Shown: positions 35,052-44,723, counted from the stretch's first letter. The stretch: 64,000 bases of DNA from Neorhizobium galegae bv. orientalis str. HAMBI 540 (GCF_000731315.1 NZ_HG938353.1:1364001-1428000); one strand, 5' to 3'. Program-made: numbers and translations. Notes: a model not told the origin generated them from the sequence alone.

Positions 35052-35942
35052 ATGACCTCCGAATCCACACTCTTCAGCAATCGCTGGCTGCCGATCCTAT
35101 TGGTCGCGCCGTTCATGCTGCTGATCGTCCTCTTCTTCTACGTGCCGATCTTCCAGGCCTTCTACTGGTCCTTCTTTCTCGAACAGCCGTTCGGCGGCGG
35201 TTCGATGTTCGTCGGCCTCGACAATTTCGCCCGCGTCCTTTCCGACCGGGAGTTCTGGCAGGCGGGCTGGCGCACCCTCGTGTTTATGGTGACCGCCTCC
35301 TCGCTCGCCGTGCTGATTCCGCTGATCCTGGCGGTCGCGGCCGATCGCAAGCTCCGCCTATCGCTGCCCGCTCGCAACGTGCTGGTCTGGCCGAAGGGCG
35401 TCGCGGGTGCCTCGATCGGCGTCGTCTTCGCTTTCGTTTTCAATCCGTTCGTCGGCATCCTGGCGCCGCTCAACAAGGCCTTTCCGGGCATATGGGCGCC
35501 GGGCATCGACGGCACGGACGCCTTCATCACCCTGATCGCTGCGCATGTCTGGGGCGGCATCCCGTTCAATTTCGTCATTCTGCTGGCCGGCCTGCAATCG
35601 ATCCCGCGCACCATGCATCAGGCGGCAGCGATGGACGGGGCAGGGCCCTGGCGGCGGATTTTCGATGTGCAGCTGCCGCTGATCATGCCGCAGCTCTTCC
35701 TGACGCTGGTTCTGGAATTCACCGAAAGCGTCACCTCGGCCTTCGCGCTGATCGATACGATCACCCATGGCGGTCCGGGCGGGGCGACCACGCTGCTGGT
35801 CTACAAGATCTACAAAGACGGCTTCAGCGGCTACGATCTGTCCGGCGCCTCCACCCAGACCGCGATCCTGATGGTCTTCGTCATCCTTCTCACCGCCGCC
35901 CAGTTCGTCTTCCTCGGCCGGCGCATCAACTACGAGCGCTGA
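35052..35942 (+). CDS. ugpA: Glycerol-3-phosphate ABC transporter, permease A
   Basis: 296-residue inner-membrane permease with six predicted helices. N-terminal helix WLPILLVAPFMLLIVLFFYVP; FVGLDNFARVLSDREFWQA; the ATPase-contact EAA loop AAAMDGAGPWRRIFDVQLPLIMP. It pairs with UgpE. The start at 35052 follows the ugpB stop by 70 bases, within which an intercistronic hairpin lies. Confidence 0.92.
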   Translation: MTSESTLFSNRWLPILLVAPFMLLIVLFFYVPIFQAFYWSFFLEQPFGGGSMFVGLDNFARVLSDREFWQAGWRTLVFMVTASSLAVLIPLILAVAADRKLRLSLPARNVLVWPKGVAGASIGVVFAFVFNPFVGILAPLNKAFPGIWAPGIDGTDAFITLIAAHVWGGIPFNFVILLAGLQSIPRTMHQAAAMDGAGPWRRIFDVQLPLIMPQLFLTLVLEFTESVTSAFALIDTITHGGPGGATTLLVYKIYKDGFSGYDLSGASTQTAILMVFVILLTAAQFVFLGRRINYER

Positions 35943-35945
35943 CAG

Positions 35946-36863
35946 ATGATCGAGAACGCACGCTCCCTCAACATCGTCGCGAGCCTGATCCTTTTAGTCG
36001 GCATGCTCTACATCCTCGGCCCGCTCTATCTGACGCTGGCGACGGCATCGCAATCCTACGAATTCCTGCTGCGCAACGGGCTTGCCTGGTATCCCGGCGA
36101 CCAGTTCCTCAACAATGTGGCGCGTATCTTCACCGAGACGCGTATCCCGATCCAGATGCTCAACAGCCTCGTGGTGGCCTTCAGCCTGGCGATCGCGACC
36201 TGCATTCTGTCTTTCCTGTCGGCCTACGCGATCGTTTATTTCCGCATCCGCTGGGCGGGCGTCGCATTCGCATTGATCCTCGCCACCATCATGCTGCCGG
36301 TCGATATCCGCGTCATCACCACCTATCAGGTAGCTTCGAACGTGTTCTCGCCGATCAATGCGCTGCTCGACGTCACCGGCCTCAACGGACTGATCGCAGG
36401 GGTATTCGGTGCGCCGGTGCAGCTCGAGTTGAGCGTTCTGAACACCCGTTTCGGCCTGGTGGCGCCGCTTGCCGCTCATGGCACCGGCACGTTCCTGTTC
36501 CGCCAGTTCTTCCGCACCCTGCCGGGCGATCTGTTCAAGGCCGCCCGCATGGACGGGGCGGGGCCGGTCCGCTTCATGTTCGATATCCTGCTGCCGCTGT
36601 CGCGTACCAGTTTCGCGGCGCTGTTCGTGCTGACCTTCCTGAGCGGCTGGACGCAGTATCTCTGGCCGCTCGTCGCCTCCTCGACGCCCGACATGCAGAC
36701 CGCCGTCGTCGGCCTGGCGCGCCTGCTGCCGGATTCGGACGGCGAAGTGCCCGACTTTCCGATGATTATGGCGGGCGCCGTGATCGTTTCCCTCGTGCCC
36801 CTCCTGATGATCGCGCTGCTGCAGCGGTATCTGGTGCAGGGCCTCGTGCTTTCGGAGAAATAG
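35946..36863 (+). CDS. ugpE: Glycerol-3-phosphate ABC transporter, permease E
   Basis: 305 residues, six helices. SLILLVGMLYILGPLYLTLATASQ starts it; ILSFLSAYAIVYFRIRW is a conserved helix; the EAA loop is KAARMDGAGPVRFMFDILLPLSR; the C-terminal helix AGAVIVSLVPLLMIALLQRYLVQGL is followed by VLSEK. It begins three bases after the ugpA stop. Confidence 0.92.
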   Translation: MIENARSLNIVASLILLVGMLYILGPLYLTLATASQSYEFLLRNGLAWYPGDQFLNNVARIFTETRIPIQMLNSLVVAFSLAIATCILSFLSAYAIVYFRIRWAGVAFALILATIMLPVDIRVITTYQVASNVFSPINALLDVTGLNGLIAGVFGAPVQLELSVLNTRFGLVAPLAAHGTGTFLFRQFFRTLPGDLFKAARMDGAGPVRFMFDILLPLSRTSFAALFVLTFLSGWTQYLWPLVASSTPDMQTAVVGLARLLPDSDGEVPDFPMIMAGAVIVSLVPLLMIALLQRYLVQGLVLSEK

Positions 36864-36865
36864 CG

Positions 36866-37972
36866 ATGAACGCCATCGATACAGCCATCCGCGCCGCCGC
36901 TGCGAGCATCACGGTAAAAGGCCTGACCAAGGCCTATGATCCCCAGACGGTGGTCATCCCGCCGATGGATGTCGAGCTGAAGGCCGGCGAATTCACCGTC
37001 GTGCTCGGTCCTTCCGGCTGCGGCAAGTCCACCCTTCTGCAGATGATTGCCGGGCTCGAACGGGTGAGCGGCGGCAAGATTTTGATCGGCGCCCGCGAGG
37101 TTCAGGACCTCGAACCGAAACATCGCGGCTGCGCCATGGTGTTCCAGAATTATGCGCTCTATCCGCATATGAGCGTGTTCGAGAACATGGCCTACAGCCT
37201 CAAGGTTGCCGGTATGGCGAAGGCGGAACGTGCCGAGCGGGTCGCGGCGGTCGCCAAGATGCTCGGCCTTGCCGACTATCTGCATCGCAAGCCGGGACAA
37301 CTCTCCGGCGGCCAGCGCCAGCGCGTCGCGATCGGCCGCGCCATCGTGCGCGAACCGGGCGTGCTGCTGTTCGACGAACCGCTCTCCAACCTCGATGCGC
37401 AGCTTCGCCACGACATGCGCGTCGAACTGGCCGACCTGCATCGCCGCATCGGCGCCACCACCGTCTTCGTCACTCACGATCAGGTGGAGGCGATGACGCT
37501 CGCCGATCGTATCCTTATTCTCAACAAGGGCCGGATCGAGCAGTTCGATACGCCGAAGGCGATCTACCACCATCCGGCCTCGGTGTTCGTCGCCAAGTTC
37601 ATCGGTGCTCCGCCGATGAATATCTTAGCCGTGACCGGTGACGGGTCGGCGCTGAGACTCGCCGACGGGCAGGTGGTGGCGAACGCCCCGCTGACCGGCA
37701 CCTACCAGCTCGGCATCCGGCCCGAGGATATCGTCGTCGACGGCAAGGCGGACGGCCATGGGGTCAAGGCGGCACTCCGGTTCCGCGAGGATCTCGGCTC
37801 CCACTCCGTGCTGGCCGCCGATCTCGGCGGATCGATCGTCCGTGTCGCGACACCCTTCGGCGCGGAGATCGCCGACCGGCTCGAACTTCTCCTGAACTTC
37901 CCGGCCTCCCGACTGCATCTCTTCGATGCAGCGACGGGCAGGGCCATACCCGGTGCCCTTGGCGCCCAATGA
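36866..37972 (+). CDS. ugpC: Glycerol-3-phosphate ABC transporter, ATPase
   Basis: 368-residue ATPase of the MalK class. Walker A LGPSGCGKSTLLQMIAGLE, Q loop MVFQNYALYPHMSVFENM, signature QLSGGQRQRVAIGRAI, Walker B LLFDEPLSNLDAQLR, switch VFVTHDQVEAMT, then the C-terminal OB-like regulatory domain (TYQLGIRPEDIVVDGKA) from about residue 240. Begins two bases after ugpE and overlaps ugpQ by ATGA. Confidence 0.93.
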   Translation: MNAIDTAIRAAAASITVKGLTKAYDPQTVVIPPMDVELKAGEFTVVLGPSGCGKSTLLQMIAGLERVSGGKILIGAREVQDLEPKHRGCAMVFQNYALYPHMSVFENMAYSLKVAGMAKAERAERVAAVAKMLGLADYLHRKPGQLSGGQRQRVAIGRAIVREPGVLLFDEPLSNLDAQLRHDMRVELADLHRRIGATTVFVTHDQVEAMTLADRILILNKGRIEQFDTPKAIYHHPASVFVAKFIGAPPMNILAVTGDGSALRLADGQVVANAPLTGTYQLGIRPEDIVVDGKADGHGVKAALRFREDLGSHSVLAADLGGSIVRVATPFGAEIADRLELLLNFPASRLHLFDAATGRAIPGALGAQ

Positions 37973-38838
37973 AAGCCCGGCGCCAAAAGCGCCCTATGAA
38001 AGAAACCCTCATGAACTACAAAGACTTCATCGCCGATCCGGCGCGCAGCTGCGCCGTCGTTGCCCATCGCGGCGCCTGGCACGGTGCCCCGGAAAACAGC
38101 CTGGCGGCCATCGAAAACGCCATTGCGATCGGCTGCGAGATCGTCGAACTGGACATCCGCAAGAGCGCCGACGGCCAGCTTTTCCTGATGCATGACGATA
38201 CGCTGGAACGTGTGGCCGGCATCGACCGCGATGCCGAGACTTTCACCATGGCGGAGCTGCAGGCGATCATGCTGCGCGAGGACGACGGCGGCGAGGGCCG
38301 CGCGGTGAGCGATCAGTGCATCCCGACCCTCAGACAGGCGCTGGAGATCATCCGCGGCCGCATCTTCGCCGATCTCGATCTCAAGGATCGCGGGCTGTTC
38401 CCCGAAGTCGCTGCCTGCGTCCGCGAGATGGGTGCGGCCGCCGATGTCGACCTCAAGACGAAGGTTTACACTCTGGCTGATGTGGAATGGGTGCGCGCCC
38501 AGAAGATCGACGACGTGCCATTCATGGGCATGGCGCGTTTGACCGCCGAAAACACCGGCGACGCGCTTGCGGTTCTTGCCGAACTCTCGCCCTTCATGTG
38601 CGAAATCCGCTTCGACAGCCTCGAGACGATCGCGTATCACCGCGAGGCCTTCGCAAAGGCCGGCATGGCGCTGTGGGTCAACACGCTCGACCAGCCCGGC
38701 AGCGGCGAATGGACGGACAGTGCGGCGCTTGCCAACCCTGACCTGATCTGGGGTCGGTTGATGGACGCGGGCATCAGCGTTATCCAGACGGACCAGCCCG
38801 CTGCATTGAAATCCTACATAAGGGCCCGCCAAGCATGA
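37969..38838 (+). CDS. ugpQ: Glycerophosphodiester phosphodiesterase
   Basis: Cytoplasmic enzyme splitting glycerophosphodiesters into glycerol-3-phosphate and an alcohol; 289 residues from this start. VVAHRGAWHGAPENSLAAI holds the catalytic histidine and glutamate-containing motif HRG...PENS; CEIVELDIRKSADGQLFLMHDDTLERV holds ExD and the second histidine. ADLDLKD and IQTDQPAAL follow. The start at 37969 overlaps the ugpC stop (ATGA); internal ATGs at 37996 and 38011 are alternatives, the last giving the more usual N-terminus MNYKDFI. Overlaps the next gene. Confidence 0.9.
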   Translation: MKARRQKRPMKETLMNYKDFIADPARSCAVVAHRGAWHGAPENSLAAIENAIAIGCEIVELDIRKSADGQLFLMHDDTLERVAGIDRDAETFTMAELQAIMLREDDGGEGRAVSDQCIPTLRQALEIIRGRIFADLDLKDRGLFPEVAACVREMGAAADVDLKTKVYTLADVEWVRAQKIDDVPFMGMARLTAENTGDALAVLAELSPFMCEIRFDSLETIAYHREAFAKAGMALWVNTLDQPGSGEWTDSAALANPDLIWGRLMDAGISVIQTDQPAALKSYIRARQA

Positions 38839-39659
38839 CGATCATTTCCGATACCGTGCTCCGGTCCCTGATGGGGGATATGCGCCAGGCGGGGGAGGCG
38901 GAGGTTCTGCCCCGTTTCCTCGGCGTAACGGCAGATGGCATCCGCGCCAAGACCGCTCCGGACGACATCGTCACCGATGCCGATCTGGGTGCGGAACGGC
39001 GGCTTTCCGCAGCACTCTCTGCCCATTTTCCCGAAGCGCTGATCGTCGGCGAGGAGGCCGTGTCTGCCGATCCGGCGCTGCTCGACCGCCTGGTGGATGC
39101 CGAAGTCGCGGCGATCATCGATCCCGTCGACGGCACCTGGAATTTCGCCCATGGCGTGCCGCTGTTCGGCATGATCGTGGCGATCGTTTCCGGCGGAAAA
39201 ACCGTCGCTGGGCTGATCCACTATCCGTTGACCGGCGATTTTCTCGTGGCCCGACCGGGCCAGGGGGCCTGGCATGTCGCCCGCGATGGAACTCGAACCC
39301 GCCTTGCAGTCGCTACGCCGGTTCCGGTCAGCGAAATGAGCGGTTTCGTGCCGCTGCACATGTTCTCAGCCGAAGAGCAGGCAGCGTTCGCGCCGCGGGT
39401 TTTGCGGTTCGGCCGCACCACCACATGGCGATGCTCCGCCTTCGAATACCGAATGGTGGCGACCGGCGCGATGAGCTTCTCGCTGAATGCCGACATGAAA
39501 CCTTGGGATCATGCGGCCGGCGAACTGATCCACCGCGAAGCCGGCGGCCATAGCGGCCTCCTGAGCGGCGAGACCTATCGGCCGGCGATGACACAAGGGC
39601 GGCTGCTGCTGGCGCCCGATGCGGCGAGCTGGGAGGCTATCCGCGCCAGCTTGAGCTGA
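38835..39659 (+). CDS. Inositol-monophosphatase-family phosphatase, coupled to ugpQ
   Basis: 274 residues of the lithium-sensitive Mg2+ phosphatase fold. TDADLGAERRL, IVGEEAVS, IDPVDGTWNFAHGVPLFGMIVA and the late metal motif KPWDHAAGELIHREAGG are all present, so it should be active on a phosphate monoester. The ATGA overlap with ugpQ means coordinate synthesis. Candidate substrates are the products of ugpQ, glycerol-3-phosphate or inositol phosphate from glycerophosphoinositol (inference). Family relatives also act on histidinol phosphate or PAP. A hairpin that may be the operon terminator begins at its stop. Confidence 0.88.
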   Translation: MTIISDTVLRSLMGDMRQAGEAEVLPRFLGVTADGIRAKTAPDDIVTDADLGAERRLSAALSAHFPEALIVGEEAVSADPALLDRLVDAEVAAIIDPVDGTWNFAHGVPLFGMIVAIVSGGKTVAGLIHYPLTGDFLVARPGQGAWHVARDGTRTRLAVATPVPVSEMSGFVPLHMFSAEEQAAFAPRVLRFGRTTTWRCSAFEYRMVATGAMSFSLNADMKPWDHAAGELIHREAGGHSGLLSGETYRPAMTQGRLLLAPDAASWEAIRASLS

Positions 39660-39701
39660 AAGCCAGGTTTCCGGAGGACGGCAATTTTCAGTCTGGCTTT
39701 C
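39658..39701 (+). terminator. Possible terminator of the ugp operon
   Basis: A nine-base-pair perfect stem GAAAGCCAG / CTGGCTTTC (39658-39666 and 39693-39701, loop 26) starts in the stop codon of the phosphatase gene. The T run is short, so termination is only moderately supported. Confidence 0.4.
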
Positions 39702-39868
39702 GTCATCATCACATGTAATGTATACATGCCTAGGCTCTCGGGAGGAGTCTGCATCACGTATCAGGATCCCTGATGGGGTTTCGCTGCGGTGATGGGAATG
39801 CATAGCCGCCGCCTGCATGTTAGATACTGATCTTGCGGGCAGCGGCCGATAGGGAGGATCAGGACCGG

Positions 39869-40900
39869 ATGCAGCAGCTTGCCGAGACCATGGTGGCCAG
39901 CCAGGACGCGCTTCTGGATATCCAGAACCTGACATTGTCGCTGCGTGATCAATCGGGTTGGGTTGAAGTCCTCAATAATGTTTCGCTTTCGGTGAAGCCG
40001 AAGGAAATTCTCGGTGTCGTCGGCGAGAGTGGCTGCGGCAAATCGATGACCGCTCTCTCCATTCTCCGGCTCCTGCCGCCGCGCGATTCCCGCCTTGGCG
40101 GCAAGATCATGTTCGGCGGCCAGAACCTCGTCTCCTGTTCCGAATCGCAGATGAATCGCATTCGCGGGCGGCACATCAGCATGATTTTCCAGGAGCCGAT
40201 GAGCGCGCTCGATCCCGTATTCACCGTGGGTTACCAGATCGAAGAGACGCTCCAGCGGCATTTCAAGCTGGACCGCCGAGAGGCGGCGGAGCGCGCCATT
40301 GCGGCGCTGGATTCGGTCGGCATTGCATCGCCGCGCCACGTCGCCACGCTTTACCCGATGAACCTCTCGGGCGGCATGCGCCAGCGAGTGATGATCGCCA
40401 TGGCGCTGGTCTGCGAACCGCGCCTGCTCATCGCCGACGAGCCGACGACGGCTCTCGACGTGACCATCCAGGCGCAGATCATGGACCTGCTTCTGGGCCT
40501 CGCCGACCGTACCGGCACGGCCATCATGTTCATCACCCACAATCTCGGCCTGGTCGCGCAAACCTGCCACCGGATGGTCACGATGTATGCAGGGCAGGTC
40601 GTCGAGGGCGGTCCCGTAAGAGACGTCATCGCCGGTCCCCGCCACCCTTATACGGCCGGGCTCCTGCATTCGATCCCCGATAGCAACCGCGCACGCGGCA
40701 CACTGCCTTCGATCGCCGGCCGGGTTCCGTCGCTGCGTCACATGCCGAAGGGCTGTCGCTTCGGGCCGCGCTGTTCCTATTCCACGCAGCCCTGCGAATT
40801 GCCTCAGAGCATCGAGAGCGAGGGCATAGAGGATATCGATCGCAGGGAAGTGCGCTGCAATCGCTGGGAAGAGCTCGCATTGAGAGGAGTCGGAGCATGA
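39869..40900 (+). CDS. Dipeptide/oligopeptide-type ABC transporter ATPase (DppD-like)
   Basis: 343 residues. Walker [22 protein letters not shown] loop [20 protein letters not shown], signature [16 protein letters not shown], Walker [20 protein letters not shown], and the C-terminal oligopeptide-family extension with [14 protein letters not shown]. First gene of the transporter operon. The start at 39869 has GGAGGA ten bases upstream; TTG at 39833 and ATG at 39890 are alternatives. Overlaps the next ATPase gene by ATGA. Confidence 0.9.
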   Translation: MQQLAETMVASQDALLDIQNLTLSLRDQSGWVEVLNNVSLSVKPKEILGVVGESGCGKSMTALSILRLLPPRDSRLGGKIMFGGQNLVSCSESQMNRIRGRHISMIFQEPMSALDPVFTVGYQIEETLQRHFKLDRREAAERAIAALDSVGIASPRHVATLYPMNLSGGMRQRVMIAMALVCEPRLLIADEPTTALDVTIQAQIMDLLLGLADRTGTAIMFITHNLGLVAQTCHRMVTMYAGQVVEGGPVRDVIAGPRHPYTAGLLHSIPDSNRARGTLPSIAGRVPSLRHMPKGCRFGPRCSYSTQPCELPQSIESEGIEDIDRREVRCNRWEELALRGVGA

Positions 40901-41967
40901 GTTTGGCCACGTCTTCCGAGCAACCGGCGCTTGATGTCGACGATCTGCATGTCACCTTCGGCAATCCACGGCGCGGCTCGCTGATCCGCGCCGTCGACGG
41001 GGTCAGCTTCAGCGTCCGCAGGGGCGAGATTTTTGGCGTGATCGGCGAGTCCGGTTCCGGCAAATCAACGCTGGGGCGCTGTCTCGTCGGCCTGCTCAGC
41101 CCAAGCGGTGGCGGCGTTCTGCATGACGGTATCGATCCGTTCAAGTTTTCCCGCCGCGAACTCAACCGTCACCGGCGCAAGTATCAGATCGTCTCGCAGG
41201 ATCCGAATGCGGCCTTCGACCCGCGCATGACCATCCTTCAGAGCATTTGCGAACCCTTGTACATAGCCGGCGAGGGGACGAAGGCCGAGCGGCGCGAAAA
41301 GGCGTTCGCGATGCTGGACCGGGTGTCGCTGTCGGCCGAAATGGCCAACCGATACCCGCATGAGATTTCCGGCGGCCAGAAGCAGCGCGCCAATATCGCC
41401 CGGGCGCTGATGCTGGATCCGAACGTGATCGTCTGCGACGAGGTGGTGGCCGCCCTCGACGTGTCGATCCAAGCCGACATGCTCAATCTCTTCGCCCGGC
41501 TGCAGGAGCAGTTCGGCCTCACCTACGTCTTCATCAGCCATGACCTGCGGGTGGTCAGTCATATCAGCGACCGCGTGGCCGTGATGTATTTCGGCAAGAT
41601 CGTCGAAGTCGGTCCGGCGCACGCCGTGATCGAAACGCCACTGCATCCCTATACGGAGGCACTGCGCTCGGCCGAACCGGAGATCGACCCGACGGCCGCC
41701 GATGCCCGGGAGAGGATCATCCTGCAGGGCGAGATACCGAGCGCGATCGCGCCGCCGAGCGGCTGCCGTTTCCATACACGCTGTCCGCGGGTGCGCGACA
41801 TCTGTCGCACGCAGGAACCCCAGCAGCGCCAATTGCTGCCCGGGCGGCATGTCGCATGCCATTTCGCCGAGGAGATGCTCGGCGAAAAGGAGAGGAGAAG
41901 TCTTGATCTTGCGGAAAGGGACGGCTCCCGCCAAGGCGCCGCCGCACAGGGCGCTGACATAATGTGA
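40897..41967 (+). CDS. Dipeptide/oligopeptide-type ABC transporter ATPase (DppF-like)
   Basis: 356 residues. Walker A GVIGESGSGKSTLGRCLVGL, Q loop IVSQDPNAAFDPRMTI, signature EISGGQKQRANIARAL, Walker B VIVCDEVVAALDVSIQADML, then CRFHTRCPRVRDIC in the C-terminal extension. In the Walker B region the usual DEPxSALD reads DEVVAALD, so the proline and serine of the D-loop lead-in are changed. It partners the preceding ATPase. Confidence 0.9.
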   Translation: MSLATSSEQPALDVDDLHVTFGNPRRGSLIRAVDGVSFSVRRGEIFGVIGESGSGKSTLGRCLVGLLSPSGGGVLHDGIDPFKFSRRELNRHRRKYQIVSQDPNAAFDPRMTILQSICEPLYIAGEGTKAERREKAFAMLDRVSLSAEMANRYPHEISGGQKQRANIARALMLDPNVIVCDEVVAALDVSIQADMLNLFARLQEQFGLTYVFISHDLRVVSHISDRVAVMYFGKIVEVGPAHAVIETPLHPYTEALRSAEPEIDPTAADARERIILQGEIPSAIAPPSGCRFHTRCPRVRDICRTQEPQQRQLLPGRHVACHFAEEMLGEKERRSLDLAERDGSRQGAAAQGADIM

Positions 41968-42018
41968 CGCTGATATAGTGGCCAAGCATGGCCGGTCATG
42001 GATGATGGAGGAGAAGAC

Positions 42019-43584
42019 GTGACCACAGATTTATTTGGAAAGATACCGGATATTACCCGTCGTTCGCTGTTGGCTGGAACGGCCGCTGCCGGCGGCCTGG
42101 CCCTGCTGCCTGCAACGGTGCGTGCTCAGGCCCCGCAGCCGCGATCCGGCGGCACTCTGAGGGCAGTGATGCCGTTCAACCCCGCCGCACTCGACCCGCT
42201 GACAGGTCGCAACAATCCCGACTTCAACGCCCTTCTCCTGATGTTCGACGCGCTGATCGGCTTTGATCCGCAGACGCTCGAACTGCAGCCGATGCTGGCG
42301 ACGTCTTGGAAGTTCACGGACCCGACGATGCTGGTTCTCGAACTGCGCCAGGGCGTCGAATTCCATGACGGCACGCCGTTCAATGCCGAGGCGGTGGTCT
42401 TCCACCTGCAGCGCTGCAGCACCTACGATCGCTCGAACGTGAAATCGGACCTTGCAGTCGTCGACAAGGTCGAGGCGACCGGCCCCTATCAGGTTTCGCT
42501 GAAACTGAAATACCCGGACGCCACGCTGCCTGCGATCCTGACCGACCGCGCGGGTCTCATCGTGTCGCCAGCTTCGGTCAAGGCTGCCGCGGGCGGCAAT
42601 GTCGATCGCGCGCCTGTTGGCACCGGGCCGTTCAAGTTCGTCGAATGGCAGGACAATACCCTGATCAAAGTCGTGAAAAACGCCAACTACTGGGGTGACA
42701 AGCCCTATCTCGACGGCGTCGACATGCGCATCGTCAACGAGTTCAATACGGCTGTGCGCACGGTGACCGCCGGCGAAGCCGATATCGTTCTCAACATGAG
42801 CGCGCAGCAGATGGCCGTAGCCAAGCGCGACCCGAAGCTGGTCGCCGAAGCGACGCCATCTATGATCTACTACACGGCCTTCCTGAATTACGGTGAGGGG
42901 CCGCTGAAAGACGTGCGCGTTCGGCAGGCGATGAACTGGGCGCTCGACCGGCCGGTGCTCAATCAGGTCCTGTGGGGTGGCCTCGGCGGCGGGCATTGCA
43001 GCATGTTCCCGTCAGGCTTCTGGGCCAACGATCCCGCGACCGAGAACTTCTACAAGCTGGACCTCGACCGCGCCAAGTCGCTGCTGAAGGCGGCAGGTTT
43101 CGCAAATGGCATCGAGATAGCCACCTTCACCTGGGCCGACCAGGCTGCGGTACAGCGTCAGGAAGTCCTCGGCGCTCAGCTTGCCGAGGCCGGCATCCGG
43201 CTGAAGGTCACTCCGGCGCAACCGGCGCAGACGATGCAGTACTTCCTGACCGAGAAAAAGGGTCAGATGCTGATGACCCCAACCGGCGGTCTTCCGGATC
43301 CGGCAACGGCCTACGATCGCCAGTTCTCAGCGACTGCTTATCGCAACGCGGCCAAGATCGAACTGCCCGGCTATCGCGAACTCATGGATGCGTCGATGAA
43401 CACGTTCGACAACGCCAAGCGAAAGGACGTGCTCCACAAGATGCAGCGTTTCGTGCTGGAGAACGCGCTGCACCTGCCGCAGTTCTCGTCCGCCGGCATC
43501 ATCATACGTACCCCGAAGGTGCACGGCTTCAATTTCAGCCTGCTGCAGCGCCCGCGCTTCCACAAGGTGTGGATGGAAGCCTGA
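42019..43584 (+). CDS. ABC transporter solute-binding protein, family 5 (Tat-exported), copy 1
   Basis: 521 residues from a GTG with GGAGGAG seven bases upstream. A Tat signal TRRSLLAGTAAAGGLALLPA with cleavage near VRAQA. The mature part has PRSGGTLRAVMPFNPAALDP, VEFHDGTPFNAEAVVFHLQR and DRAPVGTGPFKFVEWQDNTL, typical of SBP_bac_5. The ligand cannot be read from sequence. It is a close paralogue of the protein at 45718-47307; for instance MPFNPAALDP, FHDGTPFNAEAV and NEFNTA-RTVTAGE-D are shared. A large hairpin follows before the permease gene. Confidence 0.92.
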   Translation: MTTDLFGKIPDITRRSLLAGTAAAGGLALLPATVRAQAPQPRSGGTLRAVMPFNPAALDPLTGRNNPDFNALLLMFDALIGFDPQTLELQPMLATSWKFTDPTMLVLELRQGVEFHDGTPFNAEAVVFHLQRCSTYDRSNVKSDLAVVDKVEATGPYQVSLKLKYPDATLPAILTDRAGLIVSPASVKAAAGGNVDRAPVGTGPFKFVEWQDNTLIKVVKNANYWGDKPYLDGVDMRIVNEFNTAVRTVTAGEADIVLNMSAQQMAVAKRDPKLVAEATPSMIYYTAFLNYGEGPLKDVRVRQAMNWALDRPVLNQVLWGGLGGGHCSMFPSGFWANDPATENFYKLDLDRAKSLLKAAGFANGIEIATFTWADQAAVQRQEVLGAQLAEAGIRLKVTPAQPAQTMQYFLTEKKGQMLMTPTGGLPDPATAYDRQFSATAYRNAAKIELPGYRELMDASMNTFDNAKRKDVLHKMQRFVLENALHLPQFSSAGIIIRTPKVHGFNFSLLQRPRFHKVWMEA

Positions 43585-43596
43585 GGCTCAAGCCAT

Positions 43597-43633
43597 GCGA
43601 TCACCCGATGCGGCCGTCGCGTCGGGTGATCGC
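43597..43633 (+). promoter_or_regulatory. Twelve-base-pair stem-loop between binding-protein and permease genes
   Basis: GCGATCACCCGA (43597-43608) and TCGGGTGATCGC (43622-43633) pair perfectly over 13 bases of loop. A second hairpin, GGAGCGG / CCGCTCC (43643-43649, 43666-43672), follows. There is no T run. The likely job is to stabilise the abundant binding-protein message relative to the permeases. Confidence 0.55.
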
Positions 43634-43763
43634 CCGGAAACCGGAGCGGGGCGGGTTCGCCTGTGCCGCTCCCCGCATCGGAAGGCAGTGGTTCTGCGCC
43701 TCCGATGTTCCTTTCGCGGGCCATTGAAACGGCCGGCGTCAAATGCGGATTGACGGAGTATCA

Positions 43764-44723
43764 ATGATGTACGGCGTCCCCGGGATGGTTGCGCAAAGGC
43801 TCATGCAACTCGTGCCCGTGATGATCGTGGCCACGTTCGTGGTGTTTTCGCTCGTCTACATGATGCCCGGCGACCCGGCCATGATGATCGCGGGTGACTA
43901 TGCGACGGCGGAACGCATCGCGGAAATCCGTCATATCTACGGATTCGACCGGCCGATGCTGGTGCAATATTTCTTCTGGCTGGGAAATGCCGTGCAGGGC
44001 GATCTCGGTCATTCGCTGTTCTCGAACGAATCCGTTCTGCGGCTGATCCTGTCGCGCCTGCCGCATACGGTCCTGCTGGTTCTTTATGCGCTGGTTCTCG
44101 GCGCGGCACTTGGCGTTCCGCTCGGCATTCTTGCCGCGACGCGCCAGGGCACCACGCTCGACAAGATCATCACCAGCGTCGCCTCGCTCGGTGTCGCCGT
44201 TCCCAATTTCTGGCTCGGTATCATTCTGGTGACGCTGTTTTCGCTCGGTTATCGCTGGTTCCCGGCGACCGGTGCCGTATCCGTCTTCGAAAAACCGCTG
44301 GAGGCGCTCTATTACGCGACCCTTCCGGCGGTAGCGCTCTCGACCGGCGTCGTCGCGGTTCTGGCGAGGCAGGTACGTAGCGCGCTGCTCGAGGTGCTTG
44401 GCTCGCAATATATCCGCACGTTGCGCGCCAAGGGGCTGGGTTCCGGCGCCATCCTGTGGAAGCACGGGCTTCGCAACGTGGCGGCGACGATGCTGACCAT
44501 TGCCGGCCTGCAGGTGAACCGGCTGTTTTCCAGCGCCGTCATCATCGAGGCGGTCTTCGCCATCCCCGGCGTCGGCAACCTGATCAGCTATTCGGCGCTC
44601 AACAAGGATTTCCCTGTGGTGCAGGGTGTGGCGCTCGTGCTCGTGCTGGTGGTTATCCTCACCAATCTCCTGGTCGACGTGCTCAACGCGACTTTCGATC
44701 CCAGAGTGGCGGCCTCCACATGA
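43764..44723 (+). CDS. Dipeptide-type ABC transporter permease (DppB-like)
   Basis: 319 residues. LVPVMIVATFVVFSLVYMMPGDPA is the family N-terminus, IYGFDRPMLVQYFFWLGNAVQGDLG the following loop, and TLRAKGLGSGAILWKHGLRN the ATPase-contact loop. Six helices expected. The start at 43764 has GGAG six bases upstream; ATG at 43743 does not. Overlaps the next permease by ATGA. Confidence 0.9.
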   Translation: MMYGVPGMVAQRLMQLVPVMIVATFVVFSLVYMMPGDPAMMIAGDYATAERIAEIRHIYGFDRPMLVQYFFWLGNAVQGDLGHSLFSNESVLRLILSRLPHTVLLVLYALVLGAALGVPLGILAATRQGTTLDKIITSVASLGVAVPNFWLGIILVTLFSLGYRWFPATGAVSVFEKPLEALYYATLPAVALSTGVVAVLARQVRSALLEVLGSQYIRTLRAKGLGSGAILWKHGLRNVAATMLTIAGLQVNRLFSSAVIIEAVFAIPGVGNLISYSALNKDFPVVQGVALVLVLVVILTNLLVDVLNATFDPRVAAST

